A DNA stretch of 64,000 nt from Shewanella glacialimarina (GTDB lineage Bacteria; Pseudomonadota; Gammaproteobacteria; Enterobacterales; Shewanellaceae): the NCBI RefSeq assembly GCF_020511155.1, contig NZ_CP041216.1:1922001-1986000 (forward strand). Reading direction: 5' to 3'. Shown piece after piece: positions 24,952 to 34,492 of the stretch; positions within the stretch are counted from its first letter, which is position 1; each line of letters opens with the position of its first letter. A program made the position numbers and the translations under genes. Under the pieces are notes generated by a model. It searched no databases. It was not told the origin of the DNA and was given only the letters and a program-made list of their open reading frames with translations.

Positions 24952-26490
24952 ATGGACATTCGTCAATCAAGCTTACCAAGCAATAATTTTCAACCTGCGA
25001 CGAGTCAATCTAAGCAGGTTGACGTTGTTTCTGCTTCAAACCTAGCTTCAGCAAATTTAGCTTCAATAAGTTCGGTATCAACCATTCCGTCTTCAAGTGC
25101 GGCTTCAAGCACAAGTTTAGCGGCCAATGTGGCACTTACAACAGCTAAGCCAATTGCTAAATCAACCGTTACCCCAACGGCAGCAGCTGTTAGCCAAAAT
25201 GTATCGCCTGTGGTATCTCCCGCTGCCGTCAAAACAGCAAGTTTTGCTACTGTATCGCCGATCAACACCAGTAGCGCTGCAGCTAATCAAAACCCGAGTG
25301 TTACCCCAACTAACAGTCCCAGCACTATTTCATCTAATGGGTTTAATTTGCGCACTGGTGCAAGTCATATTGCGGCTATTAATCCTGCACAAATAGCTAA
25401 ACCTGAAGTGAGTCAAACAAGTGCTGTTAGTGTTGATGCAATACAAGCAGTCAATATTTTTGCCACAGCAGAACCTAGCGAAACAGAGCCTAGTGAAACA
25501 GAACCGACTAATACCAAAACCGATTATCAGCAGTTGTTTCAACAGCAAACACAAACCGAGCCTAATGTAGACGTTGAAAAAGAGCGCATTAATCCTTTTG
25601 AAGATAAAACACCACCAAGTAAGGCGAATACCGGGCTTAGTCAAAGTGCTGTTAGTCAGAGCGCGGTTGATCAGGATACCGATAATCGTCAGCAAGACGC
25701 TCAAGTAAACGGTCAAGCAGAACAAGCTTCAACATCAGAACAAGCCATTGCTGCTGAGCAACAAAAACAGCAGCAACAAGCGCAAGAACAACAGCAACAG
25801 CAGGCTAGTGATCAAGTTGAGCAGCAGCAACAAAAAATTGTCCAAGCCGAACAACAAATAATCAGTGAATTATCAAGGCGTGATATTGAGGTAAAAACCC
25901 ACGAACAAGCCCACAAAGCCGTGGGTGGAATGTTTGCGCAAAGTCCTTCTTTTTCTTATGAAAAAGGCCCCGATGGTAAACGTTATGCGGTTGATGGTGA
26001 AGTTCAAATTGATGTGGGTGCTGTCTCTGGCGATCCACAAGCGACATTTAATAAAATGCAAAAGGTATATGCCGCTGCAATGGCGCCTAATCAGCCATCT
26101 AGTGCCGATATTCGTGTCGCAGCTGAAGCGGTACAAAAAATGAATCAAGCTAAAGCTGAAATGGCTGAATTGCGTCAGGAAAAAATTATTCCCGCTGAAG
26201 ATATTCAGCATATCAATGAATTAGCTAATACCTACAAGCAGGCTGATGCTCAACAAAATGGATTTCAGCAGTCACAGTTAGCGCCTTTCACATTGGCTGA
26301 AAACAATACAGCAACAGCAGATGCAAAAAGTCGATTTAGTCAAAAGATGGCTGAGTCACAAGATACGCGAACACCTCAAGTACCACTAGCAACTTTAGCT
26401 TACCTACAAAATCAAGCGGCTCCCAACACATACTCAACCAATTCATTTATGTATGATAAATCTGATCAGGCGTTAGCTTTTTCAGTATAA
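24952..26490 (+). CDS. SprA-family putative metalloprotease (CJM1_0395 type)
   Basis: A 512-residue protein. Residues 1-290 are low-complexity Ser/Ala/Gln/Thr-rich sequence with runs of glutamine (about 255-290); residues about 305-420 form the conserved SprA-related domain: ELSRRDIEVKTHEQAHKAVGGMFAQ with HEQAH, an HExxH zinc-protease signature, then FSYEKGPDGKRYAVDGEVQIDVGAVSGDPQAT and MNQAKAEMAELRQ. The C-terminus is again variable. No signal peptide. The substrate is unknown; protease activity is inferred from HExxH only. Its last 25 bases overlap the 3' end of the convergent LysR gene. Confidence 0.82.
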   Translation: MDIRQSSLPSNNFQPATSQSKQVDVVSASNLASANLASISSVSTIPSSSAASSTSLAANVALTTAKPIAKSTVTPTAAAVSQNVSPVVSPAAVKTASFATVSPINTSSAAANQNPSVTPTNSPSTISSNGFNLRTGASHIAAINPAQIAKPEVSQTSAVSVDAIQAVNIFATAEPSETEPSETEPTNTKTDYQQLFQQQTQTEPNVDVEKERINPFEDKTPPSKANTGLSQSAVSQSAVDQDTDNRQQDAQVNGQAEQASTSEQAIAAEQQKQQQQAQEQQQQQASDQVEQQQQKIVQAEQQIISELSRRDIEVKTHEQAHKAVGGMFAQSPSFSYEKGPDGKRYAVDGEVQIDVGAVSGDPQATFNKMQKVYAAAMAPNQPSSADIRVAAEAVQKMNQAKAEMAELRQEKIIPAEDIQHINELANTYKQADAQQNGFQQSQLAPFTLAENNTATADAKSRFSQKMAESQDTRTPQVPLATLAYLQNQAAPNTYSTNSFMYDKSDQALAFSV

Positions 26491-27389
26491 GGCTGACTGG
26501 TTTCGATTTCGTGCTGCAATAAAATTAAACTTTCTAGTAAACGACATGCTGGGCCTTGTCGGTCTCTATTCGGCACAACTAAATTTAAGGTTATTCTGCG
26601 CTGATAACTGCCATGCAGTTTCAGTTTGTGTAACTTACCTTGCTTCACATCATTTTCAACCAAAAAGTTGGGTATCCAACAAAATCCTAGCTGGCGGCCT
26701 AGAATAACTTTGGCTTCATGAAAATTTGATACAGTAATACGCTGCTCTGCTTTTAACCAACCAATATCATTGATTGAGTTTGACCCAGTATCTTTAATCA
26801 CTATCTGCAAATGCTGCGCAAGCTGCTTTTCATCTTCAATACTGTCTAACTGAGCCAATGGATGGTTAGGATGACACACTAATTCAAAATCACATTCACA
26901 TAATGGTTGTGCTAAATGGGCACGCGGTGGAGTGGCACAAATGGCAATATTAACCATTTGCTGGTTAATTAAGTCATGGGTGCCGGATATTACTGAATCA
27001 AGCACTGTCACTCGGGTACCGCGGCTGAGGGGAATAAATGCTTCAAGTGCATCGACTAACTTTTCAGTAGGATAAATGATCTCTTTGGCTATGGTGATAC
27101 TGGGCTCCCACCCCTGGCCAAGGTTGGTGGCAAGCTGTTCAAGTTCATCTACTGACTGTGTCAGATGGCGAGATCGGCGCAGTAGTACTTCACCTTGCTC
27201 GGTAAGATAGGCTTTGCGGCCTTTGACTTCTAATAACTGAATGCCTAACTGATGCTGTAATTTTGCTACTGCATGATTTAGTGATGACTGGCTTTTATTG
27301 AGTTGTTCGGCCGCCTGTGAATAGCCACCATGATCAACCACAGCTTGTAAAATTCGCCATTGCTCTAGGGTTGATTTAGCACGATTCAT
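26466..27389 (-). CDS. LysR family transcriptional regulator
   Basis: About 307 residues: N-terminal winged helix-turn-helix (about 8-66, ILQAVVDHGGYSQAAEQLNKSQSSLNHAVAKLQHQLGIQLLE) and a C-terminal periplasmic-binding-like effector domain (about 90-300). The ATG at 27389 gives the canonical MNRAKSTLEQWRILQ start; the longer frame needs a TTG and adds 16 unconserved residues. The effector and target are not evident. The gene has no divergent partner close by, which is unusual for LysR proteins; it converges on the SprA-like gene. Confidence 0.9.
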   Translation of the reverse strand: MNRAKSTLEQWRILQAVVDHGGYSQAAEQLNKSQSSLNHAVAKLQHQLGIQLLEVKGRKAYLTEQGEVLLRRSRHLTQSVDELEQLATNLGQGWEPSITIAKEIIYPTEKLVDALEAFIPLSRGTRVTVLDSVISGTHDLINQQMVNIAICATPPRAHLAQPLCECDFELVCHPNHPLAQLDSIEDEKQLAQHLQIVIKDTGSNSINDIGWLKAEQRITVSNFHEAKVILGRQLGFCWIPNFLVENDVKQGKLHKLKLHGSYQRRITLNLVVPNRDRQGPACRLLESLILLQHEIETSQPYTEKANA

Positions 27390-27585
27390 ATAAAAGCCTT
27401 TATTTTCAAGTTCAGGTAGTTGGATGGGGTTAACCAATATTCAGATAGTAGCATTTTGCAGGGGAAAGCATAGTCGCAAGGGCGCTTTTAAGATCTGTTA
27501 TGGGTATGGCATCACTTTATCGTTATGCTTTAGTTGTACAATTTTTGCGTAGAATGGCTTGTTAGTGCCTAATGTTAAAATTGAG

Positions 27586-27990
27586 CTAAGCCCCAAGCAA
27601 AGGTAAATGTTTGATACTTTTGTATTGCAGTGACAGCGTTATGCAGTGTTGAATCACTTTAGTTGGAAGCGGAAAATTAACCTTTAATACTATGGCTCTA
27701 TTCCCCTGATATTGAATAACATCTGGATACAGCTCTCTAAATGTATCAACCAGTTTAGTGTTGCAGTTGAAAAAAATAAAATACTGCTCGGGGTATTTAG
27801 GTTTCCAGTCAATTCTTATCGGGCTACCATTTTTAACCGCGTAACTCGGTTCACCCCATTTCAGCGTTTCTTCAACTTCGCCTAAATGATGTTGACTGGC
27901 AATATCTAAAATAAGCTGCCGCAGATGAACTAATAACGGCTTTATCTTTTCAGGGTAGCTTTCAAATTTGTGTTGAACTTCCATTTTCAT
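27586..27990 (-). CDS. DUF1801 domain-containing protein
   Basis: A 134-residue cytosolic protein of the YdhG/DUF1801 superfamily: YPEKIKPLLVHLRQLILDIA (about 13-32), EETLKWGEPSYAV (about 41-53, the family signature), IDWKPKYPEQYFIFFNCNT, and NRAIVLKVNFPLPTKVIQHCI. Function unknown; relatives have been associated with iron or lipid binding. Single gene. Confidence 0.85.
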   Translation of the reverse strand: MKMEVQHKFESYPEKIKPLLVHLRQLILDIASQHHLGEVEETLKWGEPSYAVKNGSPIRIDWKPKYPEQYFIFFNCNTKLVDTFRELYPDVIQYQGNRAIVLKVNFPLPTKVIQHCITLSLQYKSIKHLPLLGA

Positions 27991-28143
27991 GATCCGACAC
28001 TCCCTTTAAATAATGATTGTTATGACTAATTTGACAGAAGCTGTAATTACGAAGGTAAGATGTTTATAAAATAACCTGACTTCACTGTTAGCATCTTATC
28101 GTCTGTTGAACCAAAGTAAACGTATGGTAATCATCATGATCAC

Positions 28144-28228
28144 TTTCAAACTGGCGTAGAGCCCACATGGATGTGCTTGCGGCGTGTAGCAGAAGTGTTT
28201 GCACATAGGCTACTTCCAGTATTTGAAA
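28144..28228. repeat. Structured dispersed repeat, copy 1
   Basis: Outer arms TTTCAAA-CTGG-GTAG (28144-28159) pair with CTAC-CCAG-TTTGAAA (28210-28228) with small bulges, enclosing a core (28160-28186) containing AGCCCACATGGATGTGCTTG and GCGGCGT. The core is nearly identical to 54112-54138, where different arm sequences also form an outer stem. Probably a dispersed non-coding element; identity not known to me. Confidence 0.55.
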
Positions 28229-28278
28229 TAAGAACTAAACGATTAGCAACCTAACAGATATGAACTAGCAAAATAAAA

Positions 28279-28308
28279 AAACGCCCGTGACATAAGTCGC
28301 GGGCGTTT
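28279..28308 (-). terminator. asnB terminator
   Basis: Thirteen-base stem AAACGCCCGTGAC / GTCGCGGGCGTTT (one G-U) with a 4-base loop, followed on the minus strand by TTTTTTTATTTTG. Confidence 0.85.
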
Positions 28309-28362
28309 AGGCATTGTTAAAGTTCAAATCAAGAATCAAGAATCAAGAATCCAGATAGCAGA

Positions 28363-30030
28363 TTACTGGTAGCTGCTGGCGTGTACGTTACGCACTGCGC
28401 GTCCCGATGGGTCGATAATGCCGCGCAAACTTTCATCCCAAGCCAGTGCTTCTGGGGTAGAGCAGGCAACTGATTTGCCACCTGGTACGGTTTCAGCTGC
28501 ACTTGGTAACGGGTAGAACTCTTCAAAGAAACAACGGTAAAAATAAGCTTCTTTGGTTTCTGGTGTGTTGTAAGGGAAACGGAATTTTGCGTTTGCCAAT
28601 TGCACATCATCAACATGTTTACCCGCATGTTCTTTCAAGCCATCAATCCAAGAGTAGCCTACGCCATCACTGAACTGTTCTTTTTGGCGCCACGCGACTT
28701 CTTTTGGCAGTTTGTGTTCAAATGCCTGACGCAGAATGTGTTTCTCGATACGACCATCTTTAGACATTTTCGCTTCTGGATTGATGCGCATTGCCACATC
28801 CATAAACTCTTTATCTAAGAAAGGCACGCGGGCTTCAAGTCCCCAGGCGGCCATCGCTTTGTTGGCGCGAAGACAATCAAACAAATGCAGTTTATCTAAC
28901 TTACGCACTAATTCTTCGTGGAATGCCTGCGCGTTAGGGGCTTTATGGAAGTATAAGTAACCACCAAATAATTCATCAGCACCTTCACCAGACAACACCA
29001 TTTTAATACCCATGGCTTTAATTTTTCGTGCCATTAGATACATAGGCGTCGCTGAGCGAATTGTGGTGACATCGTATGTTTCTAAGTGATAAATCACTTC
29101 TTTAATAGCATCTAACCCTTCTTGGAATGTATACACAATCGGGTGATGAATGGTGCCAATGGCATCGGCCACTTTTTGCGCTGCGACTAAATCGGGTGAT
29201 TCCGCTAAGCCAACCGCAAATGAGTGAAGCTGTGGCCACCAGGCGCCAGTTTCACCATCGTTTTCAATACGATGTTTTGCATAGGTTTGGGTAATCGCTG
29301 ACACAACCGATGAATCTAAGCCACCAGATAACAATACGCCGTAAGGTACGTCTGACATTAATTGACGTTTAACCGCCGCTTCTAAGGCCTCACGTAACTC
29401 ATCAATACTGGCTGGGTTATCTTTTACCGCATCATATTCCATCCAGTCACGGACATAATATTGCGTTGGTTGACCATCGGCTGAATATAAGTACTGGCCT
29501 GGTAAAAACTCTGCCACGGTTTTACACACAGGCATAAGTGCTTTCATTTCTGAGGCTATGTAGAAGTTACCCGCAGTATCAAAGCCAGTGTAAAGCGGGA
29601 TAATACCCATGTGATCACGGCCGATTAAATAAGTTTGCTTGGCTTTGTCATACAAGACAAACGCAAAGATGCCGTTAAGTTTATCTAAAAAGTCACAACC
29701 GTATTCCTGGTATAAAGATAAAATCACTTCACAGTCAGAGTTGGTTTGGTATTGATATTTATCACCTAAATCAGCTTTAAGTTGCTTGTGGTTATAAATT
29801 TCACCATTGACGGCTAATATGATGTTGCCATCCTGGCTAATAAGCGGCTGGGCACCATGGTCAACATCAACAATCGCTAAACGCTCGTGGGCAAGAATCG
29901 CATGTTCATCTGCATAAATGCCTGACCAGTCCGGGCCACGGTGACGTAACAGCTTTGACATTTCAAGTGCCACTTGGCGAAGTTCACTTGCATCTGATTT
30001 GATATCTAAAATTGAGAATATTGAACACAT
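28363..30030 (-). CDS. asnB: Glutamine-hydrolysing asparagine synthetase B
   Basis: Makes asparagine from aspartate, ATP and glutamine. 555 residues: class II glutaminase with nucleophile Cys2 (MCSIFSI) and RHRGPDWSG (about 31-39), LAHERLAIVD, then the synthetase domain with PP-loop LLSGGLDSSVVSAI (about 233-246), and MVLSGEGADELFGGYLYFHKAP. C-terminal GVGYSWIDGLKEH is as in E. coli AsnB. Length and all catalytic residues are normal. Monocistronic with strong terminator. Confidence 0.97.
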   Translation of the reverse strand: MCSIFSILDIKSDASELRQVALEMSKLLRHRGPDWSGIYADEHAILAHERLAIVDVDHGAQPLISQDGNIILAVNGEIYNHKQLKADLGDKYQYQTNSDCEVILSLYQEYGCDFLDKLNGIFAFVLYDKAKQTYLIGRDHMGIIPLYTGFDTAGNFYIASEMKALMPVCKTVAEFLPGQYLYSADGQPTQYYVRDWMEYDAVKDNPASIDELREALEAAVKRQLMSDVPYGVLLSGGLDSSVVSAITQTYAKHRIENDGETGAWWPQLHSFAVGLAESPDLVAAQKVADAIGTIHHPIVYTFQEGLDAIKEVIYHLETYDVTTIRSATPMYLMARKIKAMGIKMVLSGEGADELFGGYLYFHKAPNAQAFHEELVRKLDKLHLFDCLRANKAMAAWGLEARVPFLDKEFMDVAMRINPEAKMSKDGRIEKHILRQAFEHKLPKEVAWRQKEQFSDGVGYSWIDGLKEHAGKHVDDVQLANAKFRFPYNTPETKEAYFYRCFFEEFYPLPSAAETVPGGKSVACSTPEALAWDESLRGIIDPSGRAVRNVHASSYQ

Positions 30031-30340
30031 AATACGACTCCAACAACATTATTTAATCTTTATCTGTTTGGTACTTTGACAGCATTTTATTCACTAGCCA
30101 AGTCTTATTTTTGATTAAAGCTCATTAAATTGGCTATTTTAATGATTATGTAGCTATCTAGTTGAGTTTGTTTTGAGGATTATTTATAAAAATTCAATAT
30201 CTATTGATGAATCTTTGATTTTAGCGGCTAAGGTGCGCCATTTTTGAGGAATTGTTAATGATATTGCTGAAGATTATTAAGTGATAAAAATTGATTTTTT
30301 TACCCAATTTTGTATCAAGGTTTGAGGTCGGCTTAAAAAA
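30031..30340. other. Spacer upstream of asnB
   Basis: A/T-rich 310-base spacer between the asnB start and the terminator of the M28 peptidase gene. No ORF, RNA gene or clear operator seen; presumably contains the asnB promoter. Confidence 0.4.
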
Positions 30341-30364
30341 AGAGCCTATTAATTAATAGGCTCT
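30341..30364 (-). terminator. Terminator of the M28 peptidase gene
   Basis: Nine-base stem AGAGCCTAT / ATAGGCTCT with loop TAATTA, followed on the minus strand by a run of seven T. Confidence 0.8.
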
Positions 30365-30383
30365 TCATCAATTTTGCAAATGA

Positions 30384-32060
30384 TTACTTGGCTGGACGTA
30401 AGCTATTAAACTCTGAGCCAGCTAGGTAACCTGGCCAATCTTGGTTGTTGCCTAGGGTCTCTGCCGCTTGGTAATACACCTGTAAATCTTGTAATGCGCC
30501 CGATAAATCCCATGACGCATGATAATGATCGCACACATTGTGATAACAGCCTTTCATGGTTTTTTCCATTTCAGTTTTATAGGCTGCGGTTGCATCATCA
30601 AGTGGGTCACTGCCGCCACCAGCAAATACTGCTGGTACGCCGTATTTAGCAAAGCTGAAGTGATCTGAGCGGAAAAAGCCGCCTGATGCAGGGTTACGTT
30701 CTGACTTAACTTCACGGTTTTGCAGTTTTGCTGCATCGGCAAGGTAGTTTTCTAATTCAGACTGACCCTTACCAACTATAGTGTAATCTTTAGTTTTGCC
30801 ATACACATTGGTGCTGTCTAGGTTAAATACGGCAACGGTTTTATCCAGTGGATAAATTGGATTTGCCGCATAAAAGCGCGAGCCTAATAAACCTTGCTCT
30901 TCACCCGTTGTTGCTACAAAGGTTAATGAACGTTTTAAACCATTGCCTTGTTTTGCTTGCACCGCAAACTGACGGGCAATTTCCATAATACCCGCAGTAC
31001 CCGACGCATTATCTAGGGCACCGTTATAGATTTGATCGCCTTCTTTAGTTTCATCTTTGCCTATGTGATCCCAATGTGCAGTAAACAATAACTGTTCATC
31101 AGCCTGACTAGTACCTTTTATGGTAGCGACAATATTATAACTGTCGGCATATTTGGCTTTATTGGCAAACTTAATCGACGCGGTTTGGGCAAGTTCAACA
31201 TTGACAGGCTCATCAGCGGCACGTTCCATTAAGGTTGGTAATGAAAAGCCTGATTTAGTAAAGAGTTGATTGGCCGCATCTAAGGTCATCCAGCCTTCTA
31301 CTTGAATGCGATTATTAGTTTCGTCTGTATCGAGTACTAAATCCTGTTGAGGGCCTGTCCAGCTATTTTCTACCACAGACCAGGGATAAGAAGCGGGTTT
31401 AGTGTCGTGAATGATAATGGCACCTAATGCGCCCTGGCGACTGGCTTCTTCAAATTTATAACTCCAACGACCATAGTAGGTCATGGCTAAGCCATTAAAC
31501 TTCGTCCCTTCAGGATTCGCAAAACCTGGGTCATTCACCAAAATAACCGCTATTTTGCCTGTCATATCGATGCCGCTGTAATCATTCCATTGTGATTCAG
31601 GTGCATTAATACCGTATCCCACAAATACCAATGGCGCTTTGTCGATAGTGATTTGCTCGTTAGCGTGACGGCTACTTAGTACTATGTCTTTGCGATACTG
31701 CATTGGCAAATCGGCCAAGGTAATCGTTTGCTGCTCACTTGGGGTGTAGGTCACCATAGGCACAGCTTGTAAAAAGCTACCTTGGTTGGCGCCGGTTAAT
31801 CCCATGTTGGTAAACTGTTTAGTTAAATAGTCTAAGGTCAGTTTCTCGCCTTTAGTGGTCGGTGCTCTGCCTTCAAATTCATCAGAAGACAGTACTTTTA
31901 TATCTTGACGAAAACGTTGTTCGTCAAACGTCACTAATGCCGTTGTTGAACTGGCTAGAACATCATTGCTAGCCGGTGATACTTGCGAGTTATCTTTAGT
32001 GTCGCCATTACAGGCGCTCACTAACAGCGCAATCGCGCAAAGGGGAAATAAATGCTTCAT
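30384..32060 (-). CDS. M28 family zinc peptidase, lipoprotein
   Basis: About 558 residues. The N-terminus MKHLFPLCAIALLVSACNG is a lipoprotein signal with lipobox VSAC; the in-frame upstream extension is not conserved. A PA-type insert (about 150-260) precedes the M28 catalytic domain (about 285-500) with zinc ligands in FTAHWDHIG, NGALDNASGTAG, TTGEEQGLLGSRFYA (catalytic Glu-Glu), NLDSTN and YHASWD. Expected to be an envelope aminopeptidase anchored to the outer membrane facing the periplasm or exterior, used in peptide scavenging. Monocistronic. Confidence 0.92.
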   Translation of the reverse strand: MKHLFPLCAIALLVSACNGDTKDNSQVSPASNDVLASSTTALVTFDEQRFRQDIKVLSSDEFEGRAPTTKGEKLTLDYLTKQFTNMGLTGANQGSFLQAVPMVTYTPSEQQTITLADLPMQYRKDIVLSSRHANEQITIDKAPLVFVGYGINAPESQWNDYSGIDMTGKIAVILVNDPGFANPEGTKFNGLAMTYYGRWSYKFEEASRQGALGAIIIHDTKPASYPWSVVENSWTGPQQDLVLDTDETNNRIQVEGWMTLDAANQLFTKSGFSLPTLMERAADEPVNVELAQTASIKFANKAKYADSYNIVATIKGTSQADEQLLFTAHWDHIGKDETKEGDQIYNGALDNASGTAGIMEIARQFAVQAKQGNGLKRSLTFVATTGEEQGLLGSRFYAANPIYPLDKTVAVFNLDSTNVYGKTKDYTIVGKGQSELENYLADAAKLQNREVKSERNPASGGFFRSDHFSFAKYGVPAVFAGGGSDPLDDATAAYKTEMEKTMKGCYHNVCDHYHASWDLSGALQDLQVYYQAAETLGNNQDWPGYLAGSEFNSLRPAK

Positions 32061-32214
32061 CAGTATTCCAATTATTAGCTTTAACATCTTGCAGATTATA
32101 ATGAAGCAAGCCAGCATCTTATAAAAGCGTACTGGCTTGATAATGTGTTACCTAATGTAAATCTAGTCGTTCTTGCTAACGTTTAATTAGCCAAATTAGC
32201 TAGGCACTTAAAGC

Positions 32215-32964
32215 CTAGACTACGTCAATATCGCCGGCACAGGCGAATACATGATTGGGTCTGAACGGTTCTTTATCTATATCGCCCATCTGGCTAACAC
32301 CACTGGTGACCAGAATGGTTTCTAGACCTGCTTGGAATCCTGCCAAAATATCGGTACGCATATTATCGCCGATGATCACGGTATTTTCAGAGTGGCCCTG
32401 AATATGATTGAGGGCAGAGCGAATGATCCAACTTGAAGGTTTACCAATATAAAATGGCATTTTGCCGGTAATGCGCTCAATGGGGGCGCATAGTGCACCA
32501 CAGGCTGGACTAAATTGTGGCCCATGGGTATCAGGATTGGTGGCAATAAAGCGTGCACCGCCAGCAACAAAGCGCGCGGCTTTATGGATCATTTCCCAGT
32601 TGTACGAGCGGGTTTCGCCAATAATTACAAAGTCTGGATTAATGTCAGTGATGGTAAAACCTGCGTTATATAATTCATGGGTGAGGGCGCCTTCGCCAAT
32701 CACAAAGGCTTTAGTGCCTTGTTGGTGCTTTAAAAAATCAGCGGTAGCCATGGCTGAGGTATAAAAGCAGGTTTCGGGCACATTAATGCCGGCAGCACCA
32801 AGACGATTTTGTAAGTCTTTACCGGTTTGCACTGGGTAGTTAGTCAGTAATACCAGTGGGTTACCTTGTTCAATAATGCGATGAATAAACTTATCACTGC
32901 CGGGGATTAACTTGTTATCGTGCAGTAATACGCCATCAATATCGCAGATAATATTCTTCATCAA
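32215..32964 (-). CDS. nagD: HAD-IIA family phosphatase (NagD-like)
   Basis: A 249-residue cytosolic HAD phosphatase with a C2a cap. Motif I ICDIDGVLLHDN (about 5-16, nucleophile Asp8), motif II VLLTNYPV, motif III Lys in YIGKPSSWI, motif IV VIIGDNMRTDILAGFQAGL. E. coli NagD hydrolyses nucleotide monophosphates, UMP preferred. The symbol is by family similarity; the gene is not in a nag operon here. Confidence 0.88.
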   Translation of the reverse strand: MMKNIICDIDGVLLHDNKLIPGSDKFIHRIIEQGNPLVLLTNYPVQTGKDLQNRLGAAGINVPETCFYTSAMATADFLKHQQGTKAFVIGEGALTHELYNAGFTITDINPDFVIIGETRSYNWEMIHKAARFVAGGARFIATNPDTHGPQFSPACGALCAPIERITGKMPFYIGKPSSWIIRSALNHIQGHSENTVIIGDNMRTDILAGFQAGLETILVTSGVSQMGDIDKEPFRPNHVFACAGDIDVV

Positions 32965-33051
32965 TTCAATCTCATCTTTTTAGCTAAAATGCGTTGTTCT
33001 ATACTTTATATAACGCTAAATACTCGGTAAAAACAATGTGTTTTAAATGAA

Positions 33052-33077
33052 AATGCCAACCTCAGTAGGTTGGCATT
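33052..33077 (-). terminator. sdaA terminator
   Basis: Perfect 11-base stem AATGCCAACCT / AGGTTGGCATT with a CAGT loop, 39 bases after the sdaA stop, followed on the minus strand by an A/T-rich TTTCATTTAAAA. Confidence 0.75.
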
Positions 33078-33115
33078 GATTTGACGTAAAAACTCAGCAG
33101 TCTAGCTAAAAGTCA

Positions 33116-34492
33116 TTAACACTCGACAATATTGACCGCTAAACCACCTTTGGCGGTTTCTTTGTATTTACTGCGCATGTCACGACCGGTATCCATCATG
33201 GTTTTAATCACTTTATCTAGTGACACCTTATGGTTACCATCACCACGTAACGCCATACGTGAGGCATTAATCGCTTTAACGGCGCCCATGGCATTACGTT
33301 CAATACACGGCACTTGTACCAGGCCGCCAACAGGGTCACAGGTTAAGCCTAGGTTATGTTCCATGCCAATTTCAGCCGCGTTTTCAACATGTTCTACTGT
33401 GCCGCCCATAATTTCAGTCAGTGCGCCAGCCGCCATAGAACACGCTACGCCGACTTCGCCCTGACAACCCACTTCTGCACCTGAAATAGAGGCATTTTTC
33501 TTATACAAAATACCAATAGCAGCAGCGGTTAATAAATATCGACTACACACGTCTATATCGACTTCTTGCACAAACATGTCGTAGTAGCACAGTACCGCAG
33601 GAATAATACCAGCAGCGCCATTTGTTGGCGCGGTCACTACGCGATCGCCTGCTGCATTTTGCTCGTTTACCGATAAGGCGAATAAATCTACCCAGTCCAT
33701 TGCGGTTAACGGATCTGTGTTATTGCGCCCCTCAGCTTTGAGTCGACGGTATAAAGAGGGCGCACGGCGGCGAAGTTTAAGGCCACCAGGTAATATGCCT
33801 TCTTTTTGATATCCACGGTCAACACAGGTTTTCATGGTTTGCCAAATTTTCCATAAACCTTGTTTAATTTCTTCTTCACTGGCAATACTGAGCTCGTTAT
33901 ACATCATTAAAGATGAAATGCTTAAGCCGTTTTCACAACATAATTCTAATAATTGCGCTGCGCTGTTAAAGTCATATGGGGCTTCTTTTATAGGCGTTGC
34001 GGGTGATGCATTGCGTTGGGTGATTTCATCTTCATCAAGAATAAAACCGCCACCTACGGAATAGTAAGTACGCTGATAAGTGATTTCGCCTTGGGTTAAC
34101 GCATATAAAGTCATCGCGTTTGCATGGGCTGGTAGCGTTTTACGGCGATGGTAAGTTACGCCATTTTCACGGGTAAATTTAACAAATCTACCATCAGCTA
34201 GTTTAAGCTTTTGATCGTTCGATACGGCTTCTAAAATGCCGTCAATCGCGTCGGTATCAACGGTTTCTGGGTCTTCGCCCATTAACCCCAAAATCACCGC
34301 TTTGCCTGTACCGTGGCCTTTACCTGTTTGGCCTAATGAGCCAAACAATTCTGACTGCAATTCATCAATACCCGATAGCAAATCTTGGTCTATTAAGTTC
34401 TGCATAAAGATTTTGCCGGCTTTCATTGGGCCTACGGTATGGGAGCTAGACGGGCCAATACCGATTTTAAACATGTCAAATACGCTAATCAT
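33116..34492 (-). CDS. sdaA: L-serine ammonia-lyase (4Fe-4S)
   Basis: Deaminates L-serine to pyruvate and ammonia. The 458-residue single-chain enzyme has the N-terminal beta domain with GPSSSHTVGPMKAG (about 13-26) and the catalytic alpha domain with NGAAGIIPAVL, cluster cysteines in GCQGEVGVACSMAAGAL and GLTCDPVGG, and a C-terminal VECx-like tail ending NIVEC whose Cys can act as the fourth ligand. Could be SdaA or SdaB; the two are close paralogues. Confidence 0.95.
   Translation of the reverse strand: MISVFDMFKIGIGPSSSHTVGPMKAGKIFMQNLIDQDLLSGIDELQSELFGSLGQTGKGHGTGKAVILGLMGEDPETVDTDAIDGILEAVSNDQKLKLADGRFVKFTRENGVTYHRRKTLPAHANAMTLYALTQGEITYQRTYYSVGGGFILDEDEITQRNASPATPIKEAPYDFNSAAQLLELCCENGLSISSLMMYNELSIASEEEIKQGLWKIWQTMKTCVDRGYQKEGILPGGLKLRRRAPSLYRRLKAEGRNNTDPLTAMDWVDLFALSVNEQNAAGDRVVTAPTNGAAGIIPAVLCYYDMFVQEVDIDVCSRYLLTAAAIGILYKKNASISGAEVGCQGEVGVACSMAAGALTEIMGGTVEHVENAAEIGMEHNLGLTCDPVGGLVQVPCIERNAMGAVKAINASRMALRGDGNHKVSLDKVIKTMMDTGRDMRSKYKETAKGGLAVNIVEC

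Larger units (their letters stand above)
27991..28362. other. Intergenic region with structured repeat and asnB terminator
   Basis: About 370 bases without an ORF. Holds a nested inverted repeat at 28144-28228 (see repeat entry) and the asnB terminator at 28279-28308, plus a short A/T-rich spacer. Confidence 0.6.

Noticed and set aside
25330..25725. 131-codon minus-strand ORF inside the SprA-like gene
   Set aside because: Shadow of a Gln/Thr/Ala-rich low-complexity region; no independent support.
28329..28628. ORF overlapping the asnB 3' end
   Set aside because: Same strand, wrong frame of asnB; asnB is full length.
32107..32137. Hairpin AAGCCAG...CTGGCTT between nagD and the M28 peptidase gene
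   Set aside because: Only 7 paired bases with a long loop and no T-run on the relevant strand; not called as a terminator.
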